Source: Ligustrum vulgare (taxonomy: Eukaryota > Streptophyta > Magnoliopsida > Lamiales > Oleaceae). Taken from it: a DNA stretch of 64,000 bases. The position numbers and the translations under genes were made by a program. A model generated the notes under the pieces. It was not told where the DNA came from. It worked only from the letters and a program-made list of their open reading frames with translations, and made no database searches. The DNA lies in assembly GCA_963555705.1 (NCBI GenBank), contig OY743172.1:28209446-28273445 (forward strand). Direction: 5' to 3'. Shown here in pieces: positions 1 through 10,504 of this stretch (position 1 is the first letter of the stretch; the number at the start of each line of letters is the position of its first letter).

Positions 1-1506
1 ATTTCGTGTATAAATAGGTGGTCTACTTCTCTCAGAATGTACACATTAAAGGCTCAGTTATAAATGTGAGAGAGAGTTTGAGAGTTTTGGCTGACTTTTT
101 AAAAATTTCTAATTTTCAAAAGGTAGTCTTTGATTTTGATCTGTAGTTTTATAAACTCTATTAGGATCGTGTTCATGATGCTGTGAAATTTCTGCAACGA
201 CCGTGAAGTAAATAATCAAGAAAAACAAGAGTTTTGATTGAAATCAGAGATCAGTTGTAGAATCAGCTCCCCATGTATCTATACATGAAGAAACGGGGTC
301 TGAACATGTATCGATACTTTCATCAGTTTTCAAAATAAATAGAAATTTGATTTTTTATTATTTCTTTGTTTTCATGTTCTAAACAAGGTAAGTAACACTG
401 CAACATTGAAATTGGTCTTAAATGCTACTTCGTGCAAAATTACTTGATATTTTAACTTGTTCTGGTCTTGTTAAATTATTTTTCTGTATTATTACATTCA
501 TCATGTTATCCCACTTGATATTACACATTACAGTGCTTGAATTGATATACTTGAACTACGAGATATTCTTTCTTGCTTGAAATATGTAATACTTGTATCA
601 GGATTTCAAATCCTGCTTGAATTCTTGCGCGCACGGGATAACATATGTCTTGTAATGCGGGCCATCTTAAAACTCATATTTTAAAAAGAAAAGTATGTTA
701 CTTGCTGAATACTTTTGTATTCATTATTTTTCATGTTTTGAAAATTGCAGATGCTTGACCGTGCTACTTTTAAAGCTGTTTCTCGTGGGTGAAAAACTTT
801 TGAAAATGAGCTGACCTACATGTATATCACGAAAATCGAGATCTACAGCTACCTTCCACAGTTCCTAACCTTATCCCGATACGAGTATACAAAAATGAAA
901 ATAAAATACTATGATATAAATACGTCATAACTGGTTTATGTAGATGTTTTTAATTTCACGAATATATAGTTAGTTAAAAATGCGAGGTTTAATTTTGATG
1001 ACTATAAAAACCTCGTATAAGGCATTAGAATAAAATAGATATGTAAATTATGCATATTTTATAAAGTTTATGTTCTCATGTATCGATACATATGTACATT
1101 TGTGTTTAACAAACATTAGCGCTAATTTTCAAATACTAACGGTTATGAACTAACTGTCATGTATCGATATTATGCAGAGAAAAAATTGTATATATATATA
1201 TTTCAGTTTTTAAATTAGAATAAATTGTACTGCAATTTTATTTAATCATTTTATACGCATATGGTCTCTTTTTAAATTTTTACCTAACTATTTGCCATCT
1301 ATTTATTTAGTCTGAAATATACAAAACATTTGTCATAAATTAACCTAAATACTTGAAGAACTTTACTACCAGATTCTATAGGTATTAATACATGTATCGA
1401 TACTTGCAACAGTATAAGATCAGATTTTGTAATGTTAAATGCAACATATTGATAATAAAAAATTATACAGAAAAATTCGTGCACACAAGTACCGTCGTTG
1501 TCAATT
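1..1506 (+). repeat. LTR-retrotransposon-like sequence with TGTATCGATACA palindromes
   Basis: No gene is recognised here. A TATA-like TATAAATAG lies at about 10-19 and is followed by a GAGAGAGAGTTTGAGAG tract, the layout of a Copia LTR promoter and R/U5 region. The palindrome CATGTATCGATACATG or a close variant occurs at about 272, 305, 1078, 1159 and 1391. The same motif cluster appears in opposite context at 48618-48720, which suggests two members of one element family. No LTR ends, target duplication or coding frame could be found, so the class is inferred. The part from 850 to 1506 is plain AT-rich sequence apart from the palindromes. Confidence 0.35.
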
Positions 1507-1830
1507 TTCGAGAAGTTTAGCAACCTCCAAAATCTGTCTATAGCGAATTTTGGCCTTTCGTCTCTTGAGCAATTACCCCCGCTTTGGGATTTTTAGAAGA
1601 TGGTGCTATTTGATAATCGGATTTCTGGAAGCCTTGAATTTCTTGTTGAGGCAGAGTCAAAATTGCAGCTTGACTTTGATTCTTCGAATAACATGATTTT
1701 CGAATGTTAATGATGTGAGGCCTTTGGCGGAGGGAGCTGAGGTTGTTATCACTTGATCTTTGTAAGTGCCAGTTACGCAGGTTAGCAACTACAGGCCACG
1801 AGCTTTTGAGTTGATTAGGCTTCTATAGTA
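1507..1830 (+). pseudogene. ANP32-like (acidic leucine-rich nuclear phosphoprotein 32) pseudogene fragment
   Basis: The reading frame from 1507 gives FEKFSNLQNLSIANFGLSS and then LEQLPPL, which match the leucine-rich repeats of plant ANP32-related proteins. After a TAG at 1594-1596 the same frame goes on with DNRISGSLEFLVEA, the next repeat, and ends at TAA 1708-1710. After a shift of frame from 1712, DVRPLAE, PVTQVSNYRPRAFELIR and similar pieces match the end of the LRR cap. ANP32 proteins are nuclear histone chaperone and phosphatase-inhibitor factors. Only the LRR core is present, without the first repeat or the acidic tail, and no introns are seen between the pieces. It is a broken fragment, either a processed copy or one moved by a transposon. 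Confidence 0.75.
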
Positions 1831-2365
1831 CATGAACTTCCTTTCTACATAAATTGTGAAAGATTCCAAGAATATTATCCAATATCAGTATATACACATG
1901 TAGCATTGTACGTTAGAGGGAACAATACATTATATAACCCCGACATTGCAGAATACTTCAAAAGGTGATGCGGTTGTATTTTCCTTAACCCAGTTACAAC
2001 TTCCCTTCTCCTTCTCATTTGTTTTTTTGTGTGCAGGATCTAACTCTTAAAGAAGTTGAGACCATAGTACACTTTCCCTCTTGAAGCAAGTATGGAAGAA
2101 AAAGTAATATGCTTCATAATTTTATAGGCATTCTTTATCTCTAAGCTTTTTTTCATTTTGGAGTTGGGAAATTCAATTTGTTAGTAGGCTCAGAGTTGTT
2201 CAAGTATTATTTATTTTTTAGTGTTCTATTGACACTTGTGCACACTGTTAATGGAACGCCAGGATACCCCACAATAACGTTGATATTGCAAGTGTAGCCC
2301 CTAGATATCATCTGTACACCCCAACCAAAGTCGAAGTTGTTATCAATCGCCTCTTAGAAGGGCAG
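1831..2365. other. no recognised gene; short exon-like open stretch at 2288-2370
   Basis: Mostly non-coding AT-rich sequence. From 2288 an open frame on the + strand reads ASVAPRYHLYTPTKVEVV and continues INRLLEGQY. Its composition looks like real protein, but I do not recognise the family, and it is cut at 2370 by the solo LTR insertion. No continuation was found to the right of the LTR. Its proximity to the ANP32-like fragment suggests old genic sequence, but this is only a possibility. Confidence 0.25.
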
Positions 2366-2370
2366 TATGT

Positions 2371-3929
2371 TGTTTGCTAAAATCATATACCGCAAGTGCA
2401 CGGTTCGCGTTCAAATAGTAAAATGGACTCGAGAAGTTCGGGTTATCATACCCACGAGGATTGATTGATTTGTAACTAAACTCGATGATTTCGTTTTAAA
2501 AGAAAAGTAAGTTAAGTAATAGAAAAAGTTGGTTTGATGGTGAATACTAACTAACATAAATTAAGACACGGTGATATAAGAAAACTAGTTAACTAAAGTA
2601 AATGAACAACAATGTAAAAACTAGAATAAAAGCTAATTAACTAAAGTAACATAATGATGATAAAAACTTGGTGATTAAATTAAATTACAAAACATGGAAA
2701 GTTCTCAATTTAACCTAACATGGGTAATGACTTGCAAAGATAAAACAAAATATTAACACATTTTAATGATCACATAAACATAAAAGAACATTCCTACTCA
2801 TGATAACACAAACATAAATACCCATAATCCAAAAACAACCTAAAATGCTTGACTAACATTAAACTAATCAAACTTTCCAACACAATAACATTTACCCATA
2901 ATAAAATGACTACAACATTTAACAAACATATCAACAATATTCTAAATAAAGATTAAAAACAAGGTAATAAAGAAAATTTCCTTTTTAGTAAAGTTTTGGA
3001 ATAAATTCTTAAGGATTTTTTTTTTTAAAATTAAATTTCTCCACCATACATTAATATTTCCAACAACCTAATCCATAATGCCATAAGTATACCATAAATG
3101 CTATGGGTTCTTAGATAAAAGGTAAAAACAACAACAATAACAAGTTTGGAAGTAAGGAAAGCAAGTAAAACACAATAATTTCTTAACTTAAAAACATTAA
3201 ACAATAAGAGTTAAAGAGCAATAATTAAAGAAAAATACAAGAAAAATGAAAATGGGCAAGAAATAAAACCTAATCCTAGTAAAATGAGGATGAAAACTAT
3301 TTATACTTGCTCCAAATGATCCAAAAAAACCCCCAAAAAATGAAAGGATTCGTGAAATTCAGTGTTTTGGGCCGAATCGGGTCGGTCGGGTTGACCCGGT
3401 CTAGCCCGGACAATTTTTTTTTTTTTTATAACCAAGCGACTGCGCGCGGAACAAAATTTGGACCAACTTTTGCTTCGGGTCCGTTTTGAGCCGTAGTTCG
3501 CGCGGACGGATTGGTTCGAGCCACGCGTTCGCGTGGCTCAGCTGGAGGGTGATTTTGCAGATAAGTCCCTTCTGTAATTGTCATCAAGTCCTCCATCTTT
3601 TAATCTCGAGCAATTAAGTTCCCAAATTTTGCAATTTCTTTCAAATAGGTCCTTTTAAAATTGCAGTTTTGGTCCTTCAACTTTTAAAATCTTGCAATTT
3701 GGTCCATTGGCTAATTGCACAGCTCATCCAGAACTTCCTGGAAGTGACAAAATGATCCCCAAACTTGGAATTTCAGCAAAATCTTCACTCCTTTTGTGAT
3801 TTTTGGCATCAAACTTGGACATTAACCTATTTAAATACAAAATATGCACAAATTAGTAAATATTTGTTCAAGATATTCCAAAATATGCTAATTTAAAGGT
3901 ATACAAAGTGTATAAAAATGCACTTAACA
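2371..3929 (-). mobile_element. Solo LTR, 1559 bp, with 5-bp target duplication TATGT
   Basis: The element begins TGTTTGCTAAAATC and ends GCACTTAACA, the TG...CA ends of an LTR with TGTT/AACA inverted termini. It is flanked by the perfect 5-bp direct repeat TATGT at 2366-2370 and 3930-3934. The GCAAGTGCACGG and CCCACGAGGATTGATT blocks near its left end are related to the sequence at 49677-49750. A TATA-like TATAAATAG is on the minus strand near 3300, so transcription probably runs leftward. No internal domain or second LTR is present, so it is a solo LTR left by recombination between two LTRs. Superfamily is probably Ty3/Gypsy, because the related LTR at 49671 abuts Gypsy gag-protease sequence. 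Confidence 0.88.
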
Positions 3930-3934
3930 TATGT

Positions 3935-5020
3935 GATCCATTACTGTTGTGTTGACTTCATTTGTAATGCAATTCTCTGCTTTCTCTTGCAATTTAAATT
4001 CGAGTAGGAAACTGCTTTATGTGTGTTGAACCGTCGGTTTGGGTAATGATCCTTGCGATGAACTTGAAATACTTTACAAGTGAATGTGCTTGCTCATATC
4101 AACTCCTCAATGGTCCCCGTAGTATATATTGTATCTATCTATAATATGTGCTACCTCGAGCTCCAAGTATAATTTTAGCGCAATTTATCCCTTCTACTAA
4201 CATGCATGCACAATACCTCAAAGCATAAATGTAATGCAATTGCCTTTTCTTCAATCCATAATTCTGCATTTACCCATTTTCAAATGTTCGATTTCATACC
4301 CTTTATACGTTACAAGTAGCTTTACTAAAAGAGACCTGCAGGTTTGGCTAACCTCAAAGCTTTATTAAAGTAATTGTTTAGAAAAAAGTAGAGCAGTTTA
4401 GGAGGATTCTAACACCAAATTTCTCCATAAGTAATTGTTGAGGAAAAAAAAAAAGTAGAGAAGCCAAAATGGAATTTAGAACTTCCTGATGAGAGGAGAG
4501 GAGATGAAAATGCAAAACTAAGGTTTATGGAGGTTGTGAAAACTCTACAGAAATATTGAAAGGGCCTGGGTTGTAGGATGAGGTCGAGTAGAAGGGAAAG
4601 CCATTGTGGACAGAGAAAGGAGTGGAAGATATGTAAAATGTTCTGATCTTGACCTTGCTAACTTGCCTGCAAATATCTTAATAGTTGTGTTGCGTGCCAT
4701 CCTTGACATCAAACGGATTGGGATGATAAGCATTTTACGTCATGTACACCCTTGGAGTCTTTTACAATTTATGCAGAAAGGAAGTTCATGTATTGATTTC
4801 AACAAATATTAGTGGTCACAACAAACAACAAACAACAAATGTGACCACTAATACATTGTTCATAAATTGTAAAAGATTTTGGTGGAATATTATACACCAA
4901 ATTGTATAATGTACATGATTTCATTGCTTCATGTCATCTGGTTTTAGTTGAAAATGTTTAAGTCTGTCACTTAATTAATATTTTCACTAAAACTAAAACT
5001 AAAACTCAGTATTTAGAAAA
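3935..5020. other. no recognised gene; small open frame 4606-4812 of doubtful value
   Basis: AT-rich sequence without identifiable elements. An open frame at 4606-4812 (+) includes LANLPANILIVVLRAILDIK, which loosely resembles the start of an F-box motif. No conserved Trp or flanking domain supports that reading. Just upstream, 4450-4550 gives another unidentified open stretch in a different frame that ends in a stop. They could be remains of a gene, but nothing firm can be said. Confidence 0.3.
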
Positions 5021-5395
5021 TCGAAAATCGGTTCGAACCGAAAAGGCAGCGGGTCAAGGGTCAAAAGGTCCGACTGGATCAAACCGGGATCTAACCGGTT
5101 TCAATTAAAACATAAAAATTATTCCAAAAATCACAAAAAATTCTAAAAAACAAGTTATTTTACAAATAAACTAATATTTACTCATTTAGAAAATAAAATT
5201 ATATACAAAAGTAGTTTAAAACAACTAGAAAAAAAAAGCAAATAAAAAAATGAAAACCGGATTTTAAAAACCGGCCGGTTCTCGATTTTTTCGATTGAAC
5301 CGGTTGAATTTTTACCGACCAATTTTCAAGGCTTCCGGCAGATTCTCGATTTTTTCGGTTGAACCGGTCGGTCCAGTCCAAATTTCCAAACATTG
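5021..5395. repeat. CCGGTT-rich dispersed repeat
   Basis: This stretch is rich in AACCGG/CCGGTT words: GGTTCGAACCG near 5031, CTAACCGGTTTC near 5090, and two related halves CTCGATTTTTTCGATTGAACCGG near 5281 and 5346. The pattern suggests a non-autonomous element with internal palindromes. Terminal repeats and a target duplication could not be fixed, so the limits are approximate and the class is open. Confidence 0.35.
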
Positions 5396-5565
5396 CTAAA
5401 ACTAAAAGTTAAATTGTTTTTAATCATAACTTTAATGCGTTTAATACACATGCTTTCAATTGGAATTTTAGGCATTAGAGCTTTTATTAATACATTCGTT
5501 TTTAATATTGCTTTTTATATAAAACATTTGGATGTTTGATTGTTAAATTTGAAATTGTGTTTAAT

Positions 5566-6118
5566 TAGAGATGGCAATGGGTAGGGTATGAGGCGGGTTT
5601 GAAAAATTCATACCCCACCCACTAGAGATTTATAATACCCATACTCTACACATATACCCACTTAAGAGTTGCAGGTCGAGTGTGGGTAGGATGCGGGTAG
5701 GGTGCGTGTATACTTAATACTTTTATACCCATTTAAAATTCATTACGTATTTTAATTTTAATATTTTTTAATTTTTTTTTTTTTTTTTTTTTTGGTAATG
5801 AAGTAAAAATATAACATCCATTGTCCAAAAATAAATAAATTTCAATTGTCCAAAAATAAGCAAATATCAAAAAGTCTACTTGTCCAAAATTATATACTGT
5901 TAAAATTTAAATACAATAATTTTTTTTTTTTAAAAAAATTAATGGGTATATGAGTTGGGTATGAGTTTTTCTACAATACCCATACCCTACCCATACCCAT
6001 GTCGGGTTTTTAAATCTATACCCATACCTACCCACAACTCATTGGGTAGGGTAATTTCCGTCCATTTGTGTCGGGTACCCAACGAGTTTTGGGTACGTGG
6101 GTATTATTGTCATCCATA
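5566..6118. mobile_element. hAT-type MITE, 553 bp, 8-bp target duplication TGTTTAAT
   Basis: The perfect 8-bp direct repeat TGTTTAAT flanks the element at 5558-5565 and 6119-6126. The termini are inverted: TAGAGATGGCAAT at the left and ATTGTCATCCATA at the right, giving a 13-bp imperfect TIR. Subterminal sequence is rich in GGGTA and TACCC words in inverted arrangement. An 8-bp duplication is characteristic of the hAT superfamily. No transposase frame is present. Two relatives lie at 28958-29604 and 38632-39132. Confidence 0.88.
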
Positions 6119-6469
6119 TGTTTAATGTTAATCTGATTGTTCGACATTAGAACTACAAAATTGCACGCATTTATAATCAATAAATTGACCAATATCTCAT
6201 ATTTAACTAAATATTTATTATTTCTTATACATAATATATTTTTTCCATCATAAATCCCTATCCCTACTATATATAAGATCCACCTACAAAGTTACTATTC
6301 ATGGACGAGAAATGACACTTTTAGTAGAAATGTGGAACACGCTTTTTTCTTTCACTAAGTGGAATACGCTTTTTTCTTCCAGTACCGTACTAGCACTCTG
6401 ATAAACGCATTATATGGAGAAAAAGGAAAAGTAAAGGTATCGGTTTTTCTGTCACTTTCTCTCTCTGTC

Positions 6470-6950
6470 TTACTCTCACGATTCGACATCGTTCTCCTAG
6501 GGTTACGGTGTCTCGCAGCGATCGCGCTCGAAGGTTCGTATTCTTTTGTTCCGTTCGATGTTTTGTATGGATCTACGTTTTTTTCTTGCTCTCACGGTCC
6601 GATATTGTTCTTGTAGGGCAGCGTCTCGCATCGATCACAGTCGAAGGTTCGTAGTCTGTTGTTCCGTTCGTTTTTTGTATAGATCTATGTTTTTTTTCCC
6701 CCGATTTTAATGTCGTCGAGCCTACAGACCGTCGCGCTTACAGATCTTCTGCACCTGGGGTCGCGGTCTTCGTGGTCTCTTGTCGGTGACGGTGAGTATT
6801 TTTTTATCTTTCGTTTTTTGACATCATTTTGTTGGTAGATTTCCTTTGTTTGTTTCTTCAGTACGTTTCTTCTGTTCGATATATATATTTTTTCTTTTAC
6901 CATCTGGTCCGTTGCGCTTCCAGATCGTTCGCACCTGGATTTTTTCAGTA
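6470..6950 (+). repeat. Tandem duplications in the Helitron leader
   Basis: A block of about 115 bp containing TCGAAGGTTCGTATTCTTTT and TTGTTCCGTTCG occurs at about 6475-6590 and again, diverged, at about 6590-6705. A second pair follows, with CCGTCGCGCTTACAGATC near 6728 and CCGTTGCGCTTCCAGATC near 6909. This region is unusually GC-rich for the window and may be the promoter and leader of the downstream Rep/helicase gene. No convincing coding frame is present. Confidence 0.55.
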
Positions 6951-7099
6951 AGTTTCTTGAATAAATGAACTAGGCAGTTGAGAGGCTGAAAGTTATATTA
7001 AGAATATAAATTTTTAGAAGCACCTAATCTTATGTGCGTGTATTTTTGTGCACTTACCACTGATTAAAAAAAATTAAGCAGGCAACATAGTGTACTAAT

Positions 7100-8215
7100 T
7101 TTTCCATTTTTAATTAATTTTGGTAAGTTATTCTATGTTCAATAGTTATTAAAGTGATATTGATGTGATCTTTTGTATGTTTGTGTTAGGACTTTCGAGC
7201 TTGGATTGTGGACTACATTTTGAAGCAGGTAGAACTTATTGAGTTTTTTCTCTTCTCTTATTTTTTTTCCACTTCTTTTCACTGTGTCTGCATGTGTATA
7301 TGTATGTATATATATTAACAGTAACAATGAAGTGGTATTTTAATCAATTTTGGTGAGTAATTCTATGTTTAATGTTGAAAGTAATAATGAAGTAGTATTC
7401 TGTATGTTTGTGTCAGGATATTCCTGCTTGGACTGTGAATTAGATTTTAGAACAGGTAAAATGAACGGAGGTTGTGTTTCAGGTTTTTTTTGGTGGCTGC
7501 TATTTTATTTGTTTTTGTTTGTTGAAGTTTCGAATGTATCTTTTCTTTATTTTTTTAATCAAATTTAGTAAGTTAATTTATGTTGAATGGTGAGAATGAC
7601 AGTCTTTGTGTCAGACGTTTCTGTTTCAATTGTGGGCTTAAGTTTGAAGTATGTACGATAAGTTGAGACCTGGTTTTTGAATAGATAAGTTATATCTCCC
7701 TTTTACTACTGAATTATGTCAGATATATTTCTCTCATGTCACTTTATTTTTCTCCTACTATAAATTTAATTTATGAGTTTATTTTTATTATGAGTTCTAA
7801 ATAATTGTTGTTGATGTGTGTTTTTTTTAAAATATTTTTCCAGTATAGTAAAAATTCCATTGATTTTGTGGAACTTAAGTTTGAAGTATGTAAGATAGAT
7901 TGGGACCTGGTTTTTGGGTGGATAGCTATATCTTCCTTTTACTACTTAATTATTTCAGGTATATTTCCCTTATGTAACTTTATTTTTTTCCTGCTATAAA
8001 TTTAACTTATGAGTGTATTTTTATTATGAGTTCTAAATAATTGTTGTTGATGTGTGTGTGTATGTGTGTGTGTTTTTTTTCCCAGTATAGTAAAAAATTG
8101 CATTGATTTTGTGAAACTTTATTTAATATTTGGTTTTGCATGAAGATATGTTATTGTGTATTGTGAAACTTTATTTAATATTTGGTTTTGCATGAACATA
8201 TGTTATTGTGTATTT
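7100..8215 (+). repeat. Degenerate tandem array with exon-like cores
   Basis: A unit of roughly 200-235 bp is repeated four or five times (about 7110, 7335, 7555, 7800, 8035). Units contain TTTTGGTAAGTTATTCTATG, then an acceptor-like AG before a TTGGATTGTGGACT-type core, then a donor-like GTA. The third and fourth units share the words CTTAAGTTTGAAGTATGTA and GAGTTCTAAATAATTGTTG. A separate pair of about 52-bp direct repeats sits near 8112-8210 (GTGAAACTTTATTTAATATT). It may be non-coding leader sequence or duplicated upstream exons of the Rep/helicase gene; no frame is open across it. Confidence 0.5.
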
Positions 8216-8944
8216 GGTTTTGGATGCTTCTCAATTTTTTAATCTCCTTTCTTTTTTTAAATAAGTTCATCAATCATGTCAATTTATCATCATGCTACAA
8301 ACAAATTCTTCAAAGTTATAATGGAAGAATCCGGGAATTGCGCTCGATTGGTTTCTTTTGTTGTCCTGAATTAGTGTTGATGTAACATATATTAATTTTT
8401 CCCATCATCTTGTTGCATGTGATAAATATATATATTATATTTTTAAAAATAACGGTTACTCAATATACATTTATTCTTTATTCTTTTTTTTCCTATTATT
8501 TTGTTGGCTTTAGGTATTGTTATTACATTTATCATGATGCACTTTTCCCCACTTTACTAAAGTATACTTGGTTCTCTTACTTGCTTTTTTGTTTATTTTA
8601 TTTACTATTATTATAATTTGAGGTCTTTGTGTCTGTGGTTAATGTACTTCCGAGGTTTTTCCCTTTATGATTTGCATGTTTTCTTCATTCTTATGTTTTT
8701 AAACTCTTTGATTTTTAGTTCATTTGTAGTGGATATCTAGATTAGTGTTGAATATTTATTTTCTGCTAATTTTTATTATTATTATTGTTGATGTTGATGC
8801 TTTTTTTTTTTCCTTCCTACTTACACCTATTTGAGTTTTATGTGTTTTATTCTTTTTCCTTTTCCTGTTGATACTTACACATATTTGATTTGCTTGTGTT
8901 TTATAACTAATTAACGTTAAAATGAAGGTTTTGTAATAATCAAT

Positions 8945-10348
8945 ATGTCCGATATTAAAAAAAGGGAAGCACGAAACCGACGACGACGGGAGTTATATGC
9001 TGAAAAGAAAAGAAAGCAAGAGACATGCAGTGATGCGCATGTACAACATAGATGTTGTACTGTTACTTTCCCCGGTTAGTTCTGTAAATATATAGACAAA
9101 AAATCTCTTTGTCATCATTTTTTTTTATTAAATTACTTTTCCTATCTCTTAATTTGATATTATTTGTTCTTTTATTTTTAGAGGAAAGATCATCCGTTGA
9201 ATTTGCTGATATCGACAAAAATATTGAAATGCAAGGTAAAACTGGAGTTTTAAGGTCTTTATCGTGTTTTTTCCCCTTATATATAGATTATTGTTACTTA
9301 TATTTTTTATTGGTATGATGTTTATTATTCTTTAAATTAAATTCCATTATTTAATATACAGGGAACAATGATGCACAATTCATAAGGAAAGATGAAACAA
9401 CTAGATTGAACATAAATAATAACTACTTTAACTACTTTGAAATTATCGACAATGAAGAAACTCACAATTTAAATATCTATAATAATGTTCCTTTTGAACC
9501 GTATGTTTTACCTAATCCAACATTCTGTTCTTATTGTGATGCGAAGAAATTTTATAAAGAAACTAAAAGATTTTGTTGTTCGAATGGTGAATTGAAATTA
9601 TGTTTAAATTACATGCCTACAGAAATGCGTGAACTTTATTTGTCCAATTCTAATGCTCCATCTAATTTTAGAAATGTTTCAAGGACATATAACAACCATT
9701 TTGCTTTTACATCTTTTGGTGTTAAGTATGACAAAGAATTGTGCAAAAATAGTAAGGGAATATATACTTTTAGAGTTCAAGGTCAAGTATACCATTATGT
9801 TAATACGTTATTACCTTCGAATGATGAACCGTCATATTTACAACTATATTTTTATGATACTGAACATGAAATTCAAAATAGACTTCGCTTTTCAGACATA
9901 TTTATTGAGTTTACAATTAAAAAAATAATGGAAATTTTACATGTAAATCCATATTCCCAATTTTTCTGTTCATTAAATCACCTCGAACCATCTGAGTCAT
10001 TGAATATTATCTTGAAATCTGACCCTTCTGTTGACCAAAGAATTTATAATAGACCTTCTGTTTCTCAAGTTGCTGTGATTTGGGTTGATGATAATTCTTC
10101 GTCGAATGTATGTGCACGTGATATTTGTGTTTTTAGTCATGATGGACATCCTCATCGTGTCCATTATTTTTACGGTTGTTACGATCCACTCCAGTATCCT
10201 CTGCTTTTTCCATATGGTGAGTCTGGTTAGCATCAAGGGATACAAAAACATTGTAAAAGTCAATTATCTTTCGCTCAAAAGTCAACATCTGTTTTTGAAT
10301 TTAGCAACATTACTACTCCTGAAGAATTATTTCAAAGGGAGGAAATAG
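8945..10348 (+). pseudogene. RepHel N-terminal exons (exons 1-3)
   Basis: Exon 1 starts at ATG 8945 with MSDIKKREARNRRRRELYAE, a basic N-terminus usual in plant Helitron proteins. Exon 2 (9182-9235) and exon 3 (from 9362) join in frame at phases 1 and 1, which supports the model. Exon 3 carries the Helitron-like N-terminal cysteine block (FCSYCDAKKF, RFCCSNGELKLC) that leads into the family sequence LQYPLLFPYGESG. TAG at 10228-10230 stops the frame; the codon following FPYGESG is Trp in relatives, so this is a TGG to TAG change. Beyond it the frame remains open (HQGIQKHCKSQLSF) to the donor at 10349. Confidence 0.85.
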
Positions 10349-10504
10349 GTAGCTATTAATTTTTTTTTTTTTTTTTTTCAAAAAATTTTCTGCATTATAG
10401 ATTTTGATTATTTCTTTTTTTTTATTTCTAACTTTGTGTTTCTTAAAACATAAATTTCCTTTTGTATATTAAATTAATTAACGTTACATATTCATTAATT
10501 GTAG

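Noticed and set aside
4606..4812. Possible F-box protein fragment (LANLPANILIVVLRAIL)
   Set aside because: Resemblance is limited to a short hydrophobic stretch, without the downstream Trp and repeat domains. Kept only as an unassigned open frame.
5199..5393. Minus-strand frame MFGNLDWTDRFNRKNRESAG
   Set aside because: It lies in the CCGGTT-rich dispersed repeat and shows repeat-derived composition (TGRF, NRKNRES).
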